A stretch of 64,000 bases of DNA from Kineococcus aurantiacus (lineage in GTDB: Bacteria > Actinomycetota > Actinomycetes > Actinomycetales > Kineococcaceae): positions 1-64,000 of the forward strand of contig NZ_JACCBB010000001.1 of NCBI RefSeq assembly GCF_013409345.1, written 5' to 3'. The notes beneath the pieces were generated by a model, which worked only from the letters and a program-made list of their open reading frames with translations, ran no database searches and was not told where the DNA came from. The translations under genes and the position numbers were made by a program. Positions 19,425-27,746 of the stretch are shown here, in pieces; within the stretch, counting starts at the first letter, position 1, and every line of letters begins with the position of its first letter.

Positions 19425-21176
19425 GTGAACCGAACCGTCGCCGACAGCCTGCTCGAGGTGCTGGTCTCCGCCGGGGTCCAGCGCGTGTACGGGCTGGTGG
19501 GAGACAGCCTCAACGCCTTCAGCGACGCCGTCCGCCGCAGCGGCGGGTCGGCGCGCGGCGGCATCGACTGGGTGCACGTCCACAACGAGGAGGCCGCGGC
19601 GTTCGCGGCTTCGGCCGAGGCGCAGCTCACCGGCCGGCTCGCGGTCTGCGCGGGCAGTTGCGGCCCGGGGAACACCCACCTGGTGCAGGGGGTCATGGAC
19701 GCCCACCGCTCCGGCGCGCCGGTCCTGGCGCTGGCCTCCCACATCCCCAGCCGGCAGATCGGCACCGGGTACTTCCAGGAGACCAAACCCGAGGCGCTGT
19801 TCGCCCAGGCCAGCCACTTCTGCGAAACCGTCTCCCACCCCGACCAGCTGGCCCGGGTGGCCCGCGGTGCGGTGCAGGCCGCGGTCGGCAAGCAGGGCGC
19901 GGCGGTGCTGGTGCTGCCCGGGGACGTGCTGGCCGACCGGCACGACGGGCCGGTGCCCGCCAGCGCCGTCGTCACCGGCCGACCGCTGAACGCCCCGACC
20001 GCGGCGGAGGTGCAGGAACTCGCCGGTCGCCTCGCCGCAGCCGACAAGGTCGCCGTCTTCGCCGGGATCGGCTGCACCGGCGCCCGCGCCGAACTGCTGG
20101 AACTCGCCGGCCGGTTGCAGGCCCCCGTCGGTCACACCCTGCGCGGCAAGGACGTCGTCGGCTACGACAACCCCTACGACGTGGGCATGACCGGGCTGCT
20201 CGGCTACGGGGCCTGCTACTCGGCCCTGCACGAGGCCGACCTCGTGCTGCTGCTGGGAACGGACTTCCCCTACGACGACTTCCTGCCGACCCGCAACAAC
20301 GTGCAGGTCGACATCGACCCCGCCCGGCTGGGCCGGCGCGCGCCGCTGGCCCAGGGGATCGCCGCCGACGTCGGTCTCACCCTGCGCGCCCTCCTGCCCC
20401 TGCTGCCGGCCCGCAGGGACCGGTCCTTCCTCGACGACACCCTGCACCGGCACGAGCGGGTGCTGCGGCACAGCGTCGACACGTACAGCACCCACGTCGC
20501 GCGGACCGCGCCGATCCACCCCGAGCACCTCGCCGCGGTGGTCGACGAGGTGGCCGCCGAGGACGCGGTGTTCACCGTCGACACCGGCATGTGCTGCACC
20601 TGGGCGGCCCGCTACGTCACGCCCAACGGGCGCCGCCGGCTCCTGGGGTCGTGGGTGCACGGCTCGATGGCCAACGCCCTGCCGATGGCCGTCGGCGCCC
20701 AGACGGCCGCGCCCGGACGGCAGGTGGTCTCGCTGTCGGGCGACGGTGGCCTCGGCATGCTGCTGGGCGAGCTGCTCACCGTGAAGACGCACGCCCTGCC
20801 GGTCAAGGTCGTGGTGTTCAACAACTCCAGCCTGGGCATGGTGCGGCTGGAGATGCTGGTCGCCGGCGATCCGCCGTTCGAGACCGACCACGACCCGGTC
20901 GACTTCGCCGCCCTCGCCGCCGCCGCCGGGTTCCTCACCCGGCGGGTCACCGAACCGGGGGACCTCCGCGCCGCGGCCGAGGAGGTCTTCGCGCACGACG
21001 GGCCCGCGCTGCTGGACGTCGTGACCACTCCCGACGCCCTGGAGGTGCCGACGCACGTGACCGCCGAGGAGGCCCGCGGGTTCGCGCTCTCCCTGGGCAA
21101 GGTGGTGCTCGGCGGTGGGGTCGGGGAACTCCTGCAGATGGCCCGGCTCAACGTCCGCAACATCCCCCGCCCGTGA
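19425..21176 (+). CDS. poxB: Thiamine-diphosphate enzyme, pyruvate:quinone oxidase-like
   Basis: A 583-residue three-domain TPP enzyme. The activating glutamate lies in HVHNEEAAAF (about residues 51-60), and the TPP/Mg motif runs from GDGGLGM (about 438) to NNSSLGMV (about 466). The closest recognised group is pyruvate dehydrogenase (quinone), PoxB: pyruvate to acetate plus CO2 with electrons passed through FAD to quinone at the membrane. Acetolactate synthase is less likely given the context and SSLGMVRLEM sequence. GGAGGA precedes the GTG. It lies 55 bases after fumarase, likely in one operon. Confidence 0.88.
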   Translation: MNRTVADSLLEVLVSAGVQRVYGLVGDSLNAFSDAVRRSGGSARGGIDWVHVHNEEAAAFAASAEAQLTGRLAVCAGSCGPGNTHLVQGVMDAHRSGAPVLALASHIPSRQIGTGYFQETKPEALFAQASHFCETVSHPDQLARVARGAVQAAVGKQGAAVLVLPGDVLADRHDGPVPASAVVTGRPLNAPTAAEVQELAGRLAAADKVAVFAGIGCTGARAELLELAGRLQAPVGHTLRGKDVVGYDNPYDVGMTGLLGYGACYSALHEADLVLLLGTDFPYDDFLPTRNNVQVDIDPARLGRRAPLAQGIAADVGLTLRALLPLLPARRDRSFLDDTLHRHERVLRHSVDTYSTHVARTAPIHPEHLAAVVDEVAAEDAVFTVDTGMCCTWAARYVTPNGRRRLLGSWVHGSMANALPMAVGAQTAAPGRQVVSLSGDGGLGMLLGELLTVKTHALPVKVVVFNNSSLGMVRLEMLVAGDPPFETDHDPVDFAALAAAAGFLTRRVTEPGDLRAAAEEVFAHDGPALLDVVTTPDALEVPTHVTAEEARGFALSLGKVVLGGGVGELLQMARLNVRNIPRP

Positions 21177-21183
21177 GCCGGCG

Positions 21184-21729
21184 GTGAGCGGGTGCGCCGG
21201 GGCCGGTCCGGCGGGGCCGCACTGGCGCGGTGCGCGGCTGTCGCCCAGCGTCGGCGCCTGGTGCCACGACGAGGCCCCGCTGCGGGCGACGCGGGGGGCC
21301 CGCGCCACCCGGTGCCGGTCCGGGTGGGTGGGTTTCCTCGTCCCCGGGACCGACGGGGCGACGCTGCGCCAGGCCCGGCGCTCGTCCCTGCTGGCGGCCG
21401 GTGACCTGGCCCTGGTGGACCTGGGTTCCCCCTTCGAGTACCGGAGCCGGCCGGGCGTGCTGAGCGCGGTGCAGGTCGAAGCCGGTGCGCTGGGCCTGAC
21501 CGCCGGGCAGGTGCGGGTGGCGGCGCCCCTGCTGCGCACCAGCTCGCTGCACCACCTCGTGCGCGACCACGTCCAGGACCTCGCCTCGGTCGTCGCCACG
21601 TCCGCCGACGACCCGCAACGCACCGGCCCGGCGCTAGACAGCCCCGCGCTGGAGGACCTCGGCGCCGCGACCGTGCGCCTGCTGGTGGCCCTGCTGCTCA
21701 GCTGCCGCCCCGGCCCCGCCGCGCCCTGA
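21184..21729 (+). CDS. AraC-type regulator lacking the DNA-binding domain
   Basis: A 181-residue protein resembling only the N-terminal AraC-binding-like (cupin) domain of the two AraC regulators that follow. LAAGDLALVDLGSPFEYR, VAAPLLRTSSLHHLVRDH and ATVRLLVALLLS match corresponding stretches in both. The C-terminal double helix-turn-helix (about 110 residues) is missing. The GTG lies seven bases after the stop of the oxidase gene. It may be a truncated pseudogene, or a stand-alone sensor domain that could form mixed dimers with its neighbours; the sequence alone cannot decide. Confidence 0.65.
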   Translation: MSGCAGAGPAGPHWRGARLSPSVGAWCHDEAPLRATRGARATRCRSGWVGFLVPGTDGATLRQARRSSLLAAGDLALVDLGSPFEYRSRPGVLSAVQVEAGALGLTAGQVRVAAPLLRTSSLHHLVRDHVQDLASVVATSADDPQRTGPALDSPALEDLGAATVRLLVALLLSCRPGPAAP

Positions 21730-21813
21730 CGCCGGACCTGACGCCGGACCGGGGCCTACCGCGGTCCGCCGCCGCTCACCTACGCTGACCGCAGTCTCAA
21801 CCAGGGGGACTCC

Positions 21814-22773
21814 GTGACCGTGCTGCTCGACACCGACCTGCTGCCCGCGGCCGACCGCGTCGACGCCGTCCACGCCGCCTACGACGGCCAGCACCCGCGA
21901 CGCACCGTCGTGCTCGGCCCGCAGCCGGTGCGCCACCGCGTGGAACGCCTCGCCCTGGGGTCGGAGGTCCAGCTGCTGCGCACCGGGGGCAACGCCCTCG
22001 ACGTCGTGCGGACGCCGCGCCAGGTGCGGGCCGACGCGCCGGAGCACGTGGCCATCGGCTGGCACCGCCGCGGGCAGGCGCTGGTCTCGACGGCCCGCGG
22101 CGACAGCGACGTCCCCGTGGGTGAGCTGAACTGCGTCGACATGACCGCCCCCTACCGGCTGAGCCACCGCACCACCCACGACCACGACGTGCTCATCCTC
22201 AGCAACCGCCAGGCCGGGGTCTCGGTGGACGTGGTGCGGGCCGCCGCGCCCGTCCTGTCCCGCAGTCCCGTCTACGACCTGGTGCGCCGGCACCTGGCCG
22301 GGCTGCACCGCGCGGTCCGCGGGCTGCCGCCCGAGCACCGGCCGCTGACCGGGCAGGCCACCGCCGCCCTGGTGCGCGCCCTGCTGACCACCGCCGCCGA
22401 GTCCGGGACCGCCGGGGAGGCGATGGACGCCGCGCTCGAAGCGCGCATCACCGCCTACCTGGACGCCCACCTCGGCGAGCGCGACCTCAGCGTCGAACGC
22501 GTCGCCGCCGCGCACGCCGTCTCGGTGCGGCACCTCTACGACGTCTGGGCCCGGGCCGGGCACACGCTGACGCCGGCGCGGTGGATCACCGAGCGGCGGT
22601 TGCAGCGGGCCCGTCGGCTGCTCGCGGCCGAACCCACCGGCAGCGTCGCCGCCGTCGCCCGCCGGTGCGGTTTCGCCGACCCCAGCCACTTCAGCCGCCG
22701 CTTCCGGCAGGCCTTCGGGGTCTGCCCGACCGAGTGGCGGGTGGCGGCCGGGCACGAGGGGGTGGCGCGGTGA
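21814..22773 (+). CDS. AraC-family transcriptional regulator, copy 1
   Basis: A 319-residue regulator. An AraC-binding-like domain (about 1-190) is followed by two helix-turn-helix motifs (about 215-312): DLSVERVAAAHAVSVRHLY and then VAAVARRCGFADPSHFSRRF, the family's signature second helix. It lies 84 bases downstream of the truncated homologue and overlaps the next AraC gene by four bases (GTGA). TACGCT at 21781-21786 may be a -10. It probably controls the malate/pyruvate operon upstream, or the cluster's own transcription. Confidence 0.9.
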   Translation: MTVLLDTDLLPAADRVDAVHAAYDGQHPRRTVVLGPQPVRHRVERLALGSEVQLLRTGGNALDVVRTPRQVRADAPEHVAIGWHRRGQALVSTARGDSDVPVGELNCVDMTAPYRLSHRTTHDHDVLILSNRQAGVSVDVVRAAAPVLSRSPVYDLVRRHLAGLHRAVRGLPPEHRPLTGQATAALVRALLTTAAESGTAGEAMDAALEARITAYLDAHLGERDLSVERVAAAHAVSVRHLYDVWARAGHTLTPARWITERRLQRARRLLAAEPTGSVAAVARRCGFADPSHFSRRFRQAFGVCPTEWRVAAGHEGVAR

Positions 22774-23792
22774 CGGTGCTGTTCGACACCGCGACCCTGC
22801 CGGCCGCCCAGCGGGCCGAGGCGCTGCAGGCCTCCTTCCGCGAGGAGAGCGCCCAGCGGGTCACCTTCGTGGGCACCGGCCCGGTCCACCACCGGATCGA
22901 CCTGGTCGAGCTCGGGCCGCAGGTGCGCCTGCGCCGCACCGTGGGCAGTCCGCTGCACGTCGTGCGCGACGAAGGCCACGTGCGGCGGGAACCCTCCGAG
23001 CACGTCAGCTTCGGCCTGCAGCGGGCCGGCACCTCGCTGCTGTCGGCCGGCGGCCGCACCGGCCCGACGTGCGCCGGTGTCCTGCACTGCGTGGACACCA
23101 GCAGCCCCTACGAGCTGCGTCAGCGCGGCACCAACGAGCGCGACGACCTCATCCTCGCCGACGAGCAGCTGGGCGTGCCCGTCGACGTCGTGCGCGCCGC
23201 CGTCCCGGCGCTGTCCCGCAGCCCCGTGCACGCCCTGGTCCGCGACCACCTGACCGCCTTGTTCGACGCGACAGCGCCGCTGCCCGCCGGCCCCCGCCTC
23301 CTGGCCGGTCAGGCGACGGTGGCGCTGCTGCGGGTTCTGCTGCTGACCGCGGCCGGGCACGGCGAGGCCCGGGGCGCGCTGGCCGACTCCCTCGAGCACC
23401 GCGTCCGCGCCCACGTCGAGGCGCACCTGGGGGACCCGGACCTGTCGGTGGAGGGGATCGCCACCGCCCACCACGTCTCGCTGCGCCACCTCTACGACGT
23501 GTGGGCGCGCGGCGGTCACGAGCGCACCCTCGGCCGGTGGATCCTCGACCGGCGGCTGGAACGGGCCCGTGAGCAGCTCGTCGCGCAGGGCGACGCACCG
23601 GAGGGGATCGCCGCGGTGGGCCGCCGCTGCGGTTTCGCCGACGCCAGCCACTTCAGCCGCCGCTTCCGGGCCGCGTACGGCCTCACCCCCCGGGAGTGGC
23701 GGGCCCTGCACGCGGTTCCGGCGCCAGGTCAGGAGGTGCGTGGGCGGGAGGGAGGGGACCCGCCGGAGCGAGGCAGGACAGCCCGGCCGTGA
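22770..23792 (+). CDS. AraC-family transcriptional regulator, copy 2
   Basis: A 340-residue paralogue of the preceding gene, alike through both the sensor domain and the helix-turn-helix pair (DLSVEGIATAHHVSLRHLY; VGRRCGFADASHFSRRF). The GTG start is inside the stop of copy 1, so the two are translationally coupled and probably present together, possibly as a heterodimer. The last 30 residues are a charged tail with no counterpart in copy 1. The pattern of tandem copies plus one truncated relative shows local duplication. Confidence 0.9.
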   Translation: MTVLFDTATLPAAQRAEALQASFREESAQRVTFVGTGPVHHRIDLVELGPQVRLRRTVGSPLHVVRDEGHVRREPSEHVSFGLQRAGTSLLSAGGRTGPTCAGVLHCVDTSSPYELRQRGTNERDDLILADEQLGVPVDVVRAAVPALSRSPVHALVRDHLTALFDATAPLPAGPRLLAGQATVALLRVLLLTAAGHGEARGALADSLEHRVRAHVEAHLGDPDLSVEGIATAHHVSLRHLYDVWARGGHERTLGRWILDRRLERAREQLVAQGDAPEGIAAVGRRCGFADASHFSRRFRAAYGLTPREWRALHAVPAPGQEVRGREGGDPPERGRTARP

Positions 23793-23964
23793 ACTGCGGC
23801 GCCGGACGTCCCGGAGGAACCTGGAGCGGTCCGGGGGCGAGGGCGGGGGAACCAGTGACCTGACCACTCCCCCGGGCACCGCCGGACGACGGCTGCGCCC
23901 GGCCCAACGGTGGGCACCGGCACGGTCACGCCCCCCGGAGGCGCTCGCCGGGACCCCGTGGCCG

Positions 23965-24393
23965 TCACGGCCCCGACGCGGGTCCCGTCGCGGGCACCAC
24001 CGACCGCGCCAGGGGCGCCAGCGCGGCGAACGAGGTGTACAGGCGCATCTCGCGGATCGCCTCGCCGTCGAGGTCGTACACCAGGCAGAACGGCACCCGC
24101 AGGCCCGGTGTGCTGGCCTCCGCCGTCGCCACGAACTCACCCTCGAGGTAGGCGTGGGCATCGGTGACGGACAGGGACCTGCCCTCCGGTCGGGCCTCGT
24201 ACGTCGTGGTGTGCAGGGCCACGACGTACTCGCGCACCTGCGCCGGCCCGGTGAAGCGCTGCCCGCTGTCGGTGTTGACCCAGGCGACGTCACCGCTGAA
24301 GAAGCGCGCGAAGTCCCCGCCGTCGTTCATCACCTCGAAGTACTGCTGCAGCAACTGCTCGTTGGCCTTCGTGCACCGTGCCGTCTCGGACAC
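23965..24393 (-). CDS. SnoaL-like / NTF2-like protein
   Basis: A 142-residue protein with the cone-shaped NTF2 fold pattern: an N-terminal helix (ANEQLLQQYFEVMNDGGDFARFF), then the strand segment RFTGPAQVREYVVAL and a C-terminal sheet. Members range from ketosteroid isomerase-like enzymes and polyketide cyclases to small ligand-binding proteins. The ligand is unknown. It lies convergent to the AraC pair with no clear terminator between them. Confidence 0.82.
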   Translation of the reverse strand: MSETARCTKANEQLLQQYFEVMNDGGDFARFFSGDVAWVNTDSGQRFTGPAQVREYVVALHTTTYEARPEGRSLSVTDAHAYLEGEFVATAEASTPGLRVPFCLVYDLDGEAIREMRLYTSFAALAPLARSVVPATGPASGP

Positions 24394-24732
24394 CTCACGC
24401 CCCCCTCACCGACCCCGCTGTCCGCCTCGAGAGCAGGATCCAGCATGACGGGACCGGTCGAGCCGGTCCAGCCCTCGTCGGGCACCGTGTTCGCGCCGTC
24501 GGTGCAGCGCCCGAGGGGCGTCCACGCCGCTCAGGGGTGAGCGTCGTGGCCGCCGACGCGGTGTTCCGGTGCCGGTTCCACCCTGCCCACGATCACCGCT
24601 CGCACGAGATCGACACGATCCCGGCGCGGCGTCAGCAGGAGTCGGTTCGGGCCCGGCAGCAGGCCGGCAGCGGCCTCGAGGAACGTGCTCACGGTCCTCT
24701 TTGCAGGCCTTCACACCACCCCCGCAGCGGCC
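24394..24732. other. Intergenic gap between divergent genes
   Basis: About 340 bases. I see no credible gene. It should hold the promoter for the NTF2-like gene on the minus strand, and ends with the -10 element of the small membrane protein. Confidence 0.45.
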
Positions 24733-24738
24733 TACCGT
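24733..24738 (+). promoter_or_regulatory. -10 element for leaderless small-protein transcript
   Basis: TACCGT ends six bases before the ATG at 24745, with no Shine-Dalgarno. Confidence 0.4.
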
Positions 24739-24744
24739 GGTCCC

Positions 24745-24927
24745 ATGACCTGGGTGGTGGTGGCAGTCGTCCTCGCAGCGGTCGTCGTCGCTGCATGTTT
24801 CGGCGGTGCTCGCAGCCGCCTGCGCCGCGCCGGCGACCGTGACCACGGTGAACGCGCGGAAACCGCTCGGCGACTGCAGCAGCAGATCGACGAGGGACGC
24901 CACACCGGCGGCGGCTGGATCTCCTGA
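24745..24927 (+). CDS. Small single-pass membrane protein
   Basis: A 60-residue protein: one transmembrane helix at the very N-terminus (TWVVVAVVLAAVVVAACF, residues 2-19) and then a basic, helical cytoplasmic tail of about 40 residues (TARRLQQQIDEGRHTGGG). No family was recognised. The start is supported by TACCGT six bases upstream, the same pattern as other leaderless genes here. An in-frame start 60 bases further upstream is less likely, because it would add an unrelated leader. Confidence 0.55.
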   Translation: MTWVVVAVVLAAVVVAACFGGARSRLRRAGDRDHGERAETARRLQQQIDEGRHTGGGWIS

Positions 24928-25118
24928 CGCGGCCTCGCGGAGGGACCGCTCGGCGACGAGGACCCAGGTCCTCGCCCCGTGGTGATCCCGGTCCCGGTGC
25001 CTGACACTGCGCGACCTGCGGCGCGGGAACACCTGCACCGCAGCGCGAAGCGTCCGGTGGCCGACGCGCTGACGCCCCCGACCGCGCCGGGGGCGCGCGG
25101 CGCTGGACCAGCGACGAT

Positions 25119-25298
25119 TCACCCCGGCCCCAGACCGCTCCCCATCCGGGTCCACTCGTCCACGTTCTTCGCGGGGCTGTCGTCGGACCAGGGCCAGTCC
25201 TCGCGCCGGCAGCGCGAGCACATCCGGTAGGGCTGGTGGTCATCGGTGCGCTCCGCCACCCAGCGGTGACGGCCCAGCAGGCACCTCAACGACTTCAC
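25119..25298 (-). CDS. Small CxxC protein, copy 1
   Basis: A 59-residue protein starting VKSLRCLLGRHRW. It contains a cysteine and histidine near the N-terminus (C6, H11) and a CxxC near residue 31 (YRMCSRCRREDW), a pattern that could hold one zinc ion. The C-terminus ends GSGLGPG. The GTG start is preceded by GAGGAGG at good spacing. It is a clear paralogue of the gene at 25487-25675 on the same strand. Function is unknown; short proteins opening with a CLLGRHRW-like motif occur in actinobacteria and their phages, by my recollection. Confidence 0.7.
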   Translation of the reverse strand: MKSLRCLLGRHRWVAERTDDHQPYRMCSRCRREDWPWSDDSPAKNVDEWTRMGSGLGPG

Positions 25299-25486
25299 GA
25301 CGCACCTCCTCGTCGAGGGGATGCGCCAAGGATCCCCCCAGCCACCGGGCCCCGTCCACCCCCTGCGAGCGCTGAGGGAGCAGACGCGGGGGGACCGGGC
25401 CGGGAACGAAGACCACGGCACGCTCCGTGGAGAACCGGTCTGCGCAGGAGGCCGTGGATCGTTCCCACCGCTCACCTGACTGGTCC

Positions 25487-25675
25487 TCAACCGGGCCCCA
25501 AGCCGCCCCCCAAGTACGTGATCTTGTCCGTCCTGTCCATCCCGGTGACGTCCGGCCGTGAGGACGTCGACCAGTCCTCACCCCGGCAGCGACGGCAGAT
25601 CCGGAAGGATTTGCGGTCCTCGGTGTACTCGGTCGTCCACCGGTGCCGACCCAGCAGGCACCTCAGCGACTTCAC
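25487..25675 (-). CDS. Small CxxC protein, copy 2
   Basis: A 62-residue paralogue of copy 1, sharing VKSLRCLLGRHRW, a following TED-like acidic stretch, FRICRRCRGEDW and the end GGLGPG. C6, H11 and the CxxC pair are conserved, supporting a metal site. The middle after EDW differs between the copies. GAGGAGG precedes the GTG start. The two genes are 188 bases apart and each has its own ribosome binding site, so they are a tandem duplication on the minus strand. Confidence 0.7.
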   Translation of the reverse strand: MKSLRCLLGRHRWTTEYTEDRKSFRICRRCRGEDWSTSSRPDVTGMDRTDKITYLGGGLGPG

Positions 25676-26066
25676 GGCACGCCTCCTCAGCAGGCAACAC
25701 CCGCATGCTCCTCCCGGATCGCGACCGCTGTCCACACCCACGTTCCCACGCACCCGTACTCGCACCCGGTGACCGGCGGACAGCCCGCCGGTGGTGTCCA
25801 CGTGGACGAACCGCGGCCGGGAACTGCTCGTCGCCCACGTCGAGGACCTGCGGCTCCGATCGCACGGCGAGGTTCGTGGAGACGGTTTCCGGTTCCCCGT
25901 GGTGATCGGGGTCCGGGCCACGGCACGACGTGGACGACGCCACCGACAGTTCCGGCGCGCAGCCGGTCGCCGGGGACGCCGGCGTAGGGTGCCGTGCACG
26001 GGGCACCGGCTCCGCGACTCCGGCCGACCGGGCGCACCGCGCACCCACGATCCTGGAGGAGACGAC
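25676..26066. other. Intergenic gap between divergent genes
   Basis: About 390 bases between copy 2 of the CxxC gene and the MerB-like gene. No convincing coding sequence was seen. Promoters for both directions should lie here. Confidence 0.4.
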
Positions 26067-26762
26067 GTGACCCTCACCGACGCCGACGTCGACCGCGTGC
26101 GGTGGGCCCTCTACCGCGGTTTCGCGGACACGGGCACCGAACTGCCCCCCGACGAGCTGGCAGCCCGGGCCGGCGTCGCGCCGGGCGACCTCGACGCCGC
26201 ACTGACGATCCTCGAACAACAGCGGCACGTGGTGCGACGCGACGGCGCGACGGTCCTGGCGCACCCGTTCGCGGGCCGCAACTTCGCCTTCTCCGTCATG
26301 AGCGAGGAGACGTTGTGGTGGGGCGGGTGCGCCTGGGACGCCTTCGCCATCCCCCACCTGTTGCAGCGGGGGCCGATGCTCGTGGCGACCACCTGCCCCG
26401 CGTGCGGCACCACTCACGCCTGGAACGTCGGGCCGGACGGTCCGCCGGCCGGTGATCAGGTCGCGCACTTCCTCGTCCCCATGAGATCGGTGTGGGACGA
26501 CGTCGTCGAGGCGTGCAGGAACCAGCGCGTCTTCTGCTCCACCGACTGCGTGAGCACCTGGCTGCAGCGGCACCGCCTGCCGATGGGCAGCACGTTCTCC
26601 CTCGCAACGCTGTGGCGCTTGGCCTCCCACTGGTACGACGGGCGTCTGGCCCCGTCGTACACGCGTCGCGACCCGCAGGAGGCCGGTGCGTACTTCGCCG
26701 AGGTCGGCTTGACCGGGGAGTTCTGGACCGGGAGCGGCACGGGGAATACGACAGAGCCTTAG
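26067..26762 (+). CDS. MerB-like (organomercurial lyase family) protein
   Basis: A 231-residue protein with an N-terminal winged-helix-like part (about 1-65) and a MerB-type core. The three catalytic residues of MerB have counterparts: C88 and D91 in GGCAWDAF (MerB C96/D99) and C157 in RVFCSTDC (MerB C159). MerB breaks carbon-mercury bonds. There is an extra CPAC pair at 110-113 that classical MerB lacks. No merA, merR, merT or merP is nearby, so it may act alone or on something else. TGGAGGAG precedes the GTG. Confidence 0.75.
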   Translation: MTLTDADVDRVRWALYRGFADTGTELPPDELAARAGVAPGDLDAALTILEQQRHVVRRDGATVLAHPFAGRNFAFSVMSEETLWWGGCAWDAFAIPHLLQRGPMLVATTCPACGTTHAWNVGPDGPPAGDQVAHFLVPMRSVWDDVVEACRNQRVFCSTDCVSTWLQRHRLPMGSTFSLATLWRLASHWYDGRLAPSYTRRDPQEAGAYFAEVGLTGEFWTGSGTGNTTEP

Positions 26763-26774
26763 GCGCTTTGCCTA
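26760..26774 (+). promoter_or_regulatory. Short palindrome before SDR gene
   Basis: TAGGC-N5-GCCTA lies over the stop codon of the MerB-like gene and 44 bases before the SDR start. It could be an operator or a weak terminator. Confidence 0.3.
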
Positions 26775-26817
26775 GGCGACCCGAGGGACGGGCACCTGAG
26801 AGCACCGGAGGACACCC

Positions 26818-27606
26818 ATGGCGCACGGCGGATCGGTCACCTACGACTTCACGGACGAGGTCGTCCTCGTCACCGGCGGCGGGAGCGGCATCGGCCTGCA
26901 GGTGGCCAAGGACTTCGCCGCCGCCGGGGCACGAGTGGTGATCAGCGGGCGGAGCGCAGCCCGGCTCGAAGCGGCCGCGGCCGGCATCGACGGCTCGGTG
27001 CAGGCGATCGCCTCCGACATCGGTGACGCGCAGCAGACGTCGGACCTGGTCAGCGCCGTGATCGACGAGCACGGGCACCTGGACGTCGTCGTCAGCAACG
27101 CCGCGGCGTACGTCCCCGGTGACATCACCGAGATCAGCGGCGAGGACTGGGAGGGGCTGCGGCAGACGAACATCGACGGCTTCTTCCACCTGGCCCAGGC
27201 CGCACTGCCCCACCTGGCGACGTCGCGGGGGAGCTTCATCGCCACCTCGAGCGTCTCAGGGATCCGCGGCGACTGGGGATCGGCCGTCTACAACGCCTCC
27301 AAGGGCGCGGTGTCGCTGTTCGTCCAGGCCCTCGCGCTGGACTGGGGCGCGCGGGGCGTGCGCGTGAACGCCGTCGCGCCCTCGGCGACGAACACCGAAC
27401 CCCTCGCTCCGGTCACCGGCAACCCCGCACTGCTCAAGCAGTTCGAGGACCGTGTCGCCCTGGGCCGCCTGGCCGAGGTGGACGACATCTCCCCCGTGTT
27501 CCTCTTCCTGGCCTCTGACGCCGCGCGCTACGTCAACGGGGTGATCCTGCCCGTCGACGGGGGCACCTCCGCGTCCACCGGGCAGGCCCGACTGGACGTC
27601 GCGTGA
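26818..27606 (+). CDS. Short-chain dehydrogenase/reductase (FabG-like)
   Basis: A 262-residue classical SDR. The nucleotide loop is TGGGSGIG (residues 19-26), NAA occurs in VVVSNAAAY, the catalytic tyrosine and lysine are in YNASKGA, with an upstream serine in SSVSG. GRS after the second strand suggests NADP use. The C-terminal YVNGVILPVDGGTS is typical. It oxidises or reduces an alcohol/ketone; the substrate is unknown. GGAGGA precedes the ATG. The TetR gene that follows by 140 bases may regulate it. Confidence 0.92.
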   Translation: MAHGGSVTYDFTDEVVLVTGGGSGIGLQVAKDFAAAGARVVISGRSAARLEAAAAGIDGSVQAIASDIGDAQQTSDLVSAVIDEHGHLDVVVSNAAAYVPGDITEISGEDWEGLRQTNIDGFFHLAQAALPHLATSRGSFIATSSVSGIRGDWGSAVYNASKGAVSLFVQALALDWGARGVRVNAVAPSATNTEPLAPVTGNPALLKQFEDRVALGRLAEVDDISPVFLFLASDAARYVNGVILPVDGGTSASTGQARLDVA

Positions 27607-27703
27607 GCCGGACCGCGTCCGCGGTGACCACGCACGGCAGACGGCCCCGGGCCGGCGCCGGCCCGTCGTCAGGAAAGCCGGGACGACCACCCCCGCGGAC
27701 GCC

Positions 27704-27721
27704 TAAGATGACGCACGTCAT
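27704..27721 (+). promoter_or_regulatory. -10 element overlapping TetR operator
   Basis: TAAGAT (27704-27709) overlaps the perfect palindrome ATGACG-CA-CGTCAT (27708-27721), 26 bases before the TetR start. A near-copy lies at 28466-28479 just after the gene. This is the arrangement expected for autorepression. Confidence 0.6.
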
Positions 27722-27746
27722 CCAAGCTCCACCAGGAGGTCGTGCC

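Noticed and set aside
26067-26762. A mercury-resistance operon
   Set aside because: Only a MerB-like gene is present; no merA, merR or transporter could be found on either side.
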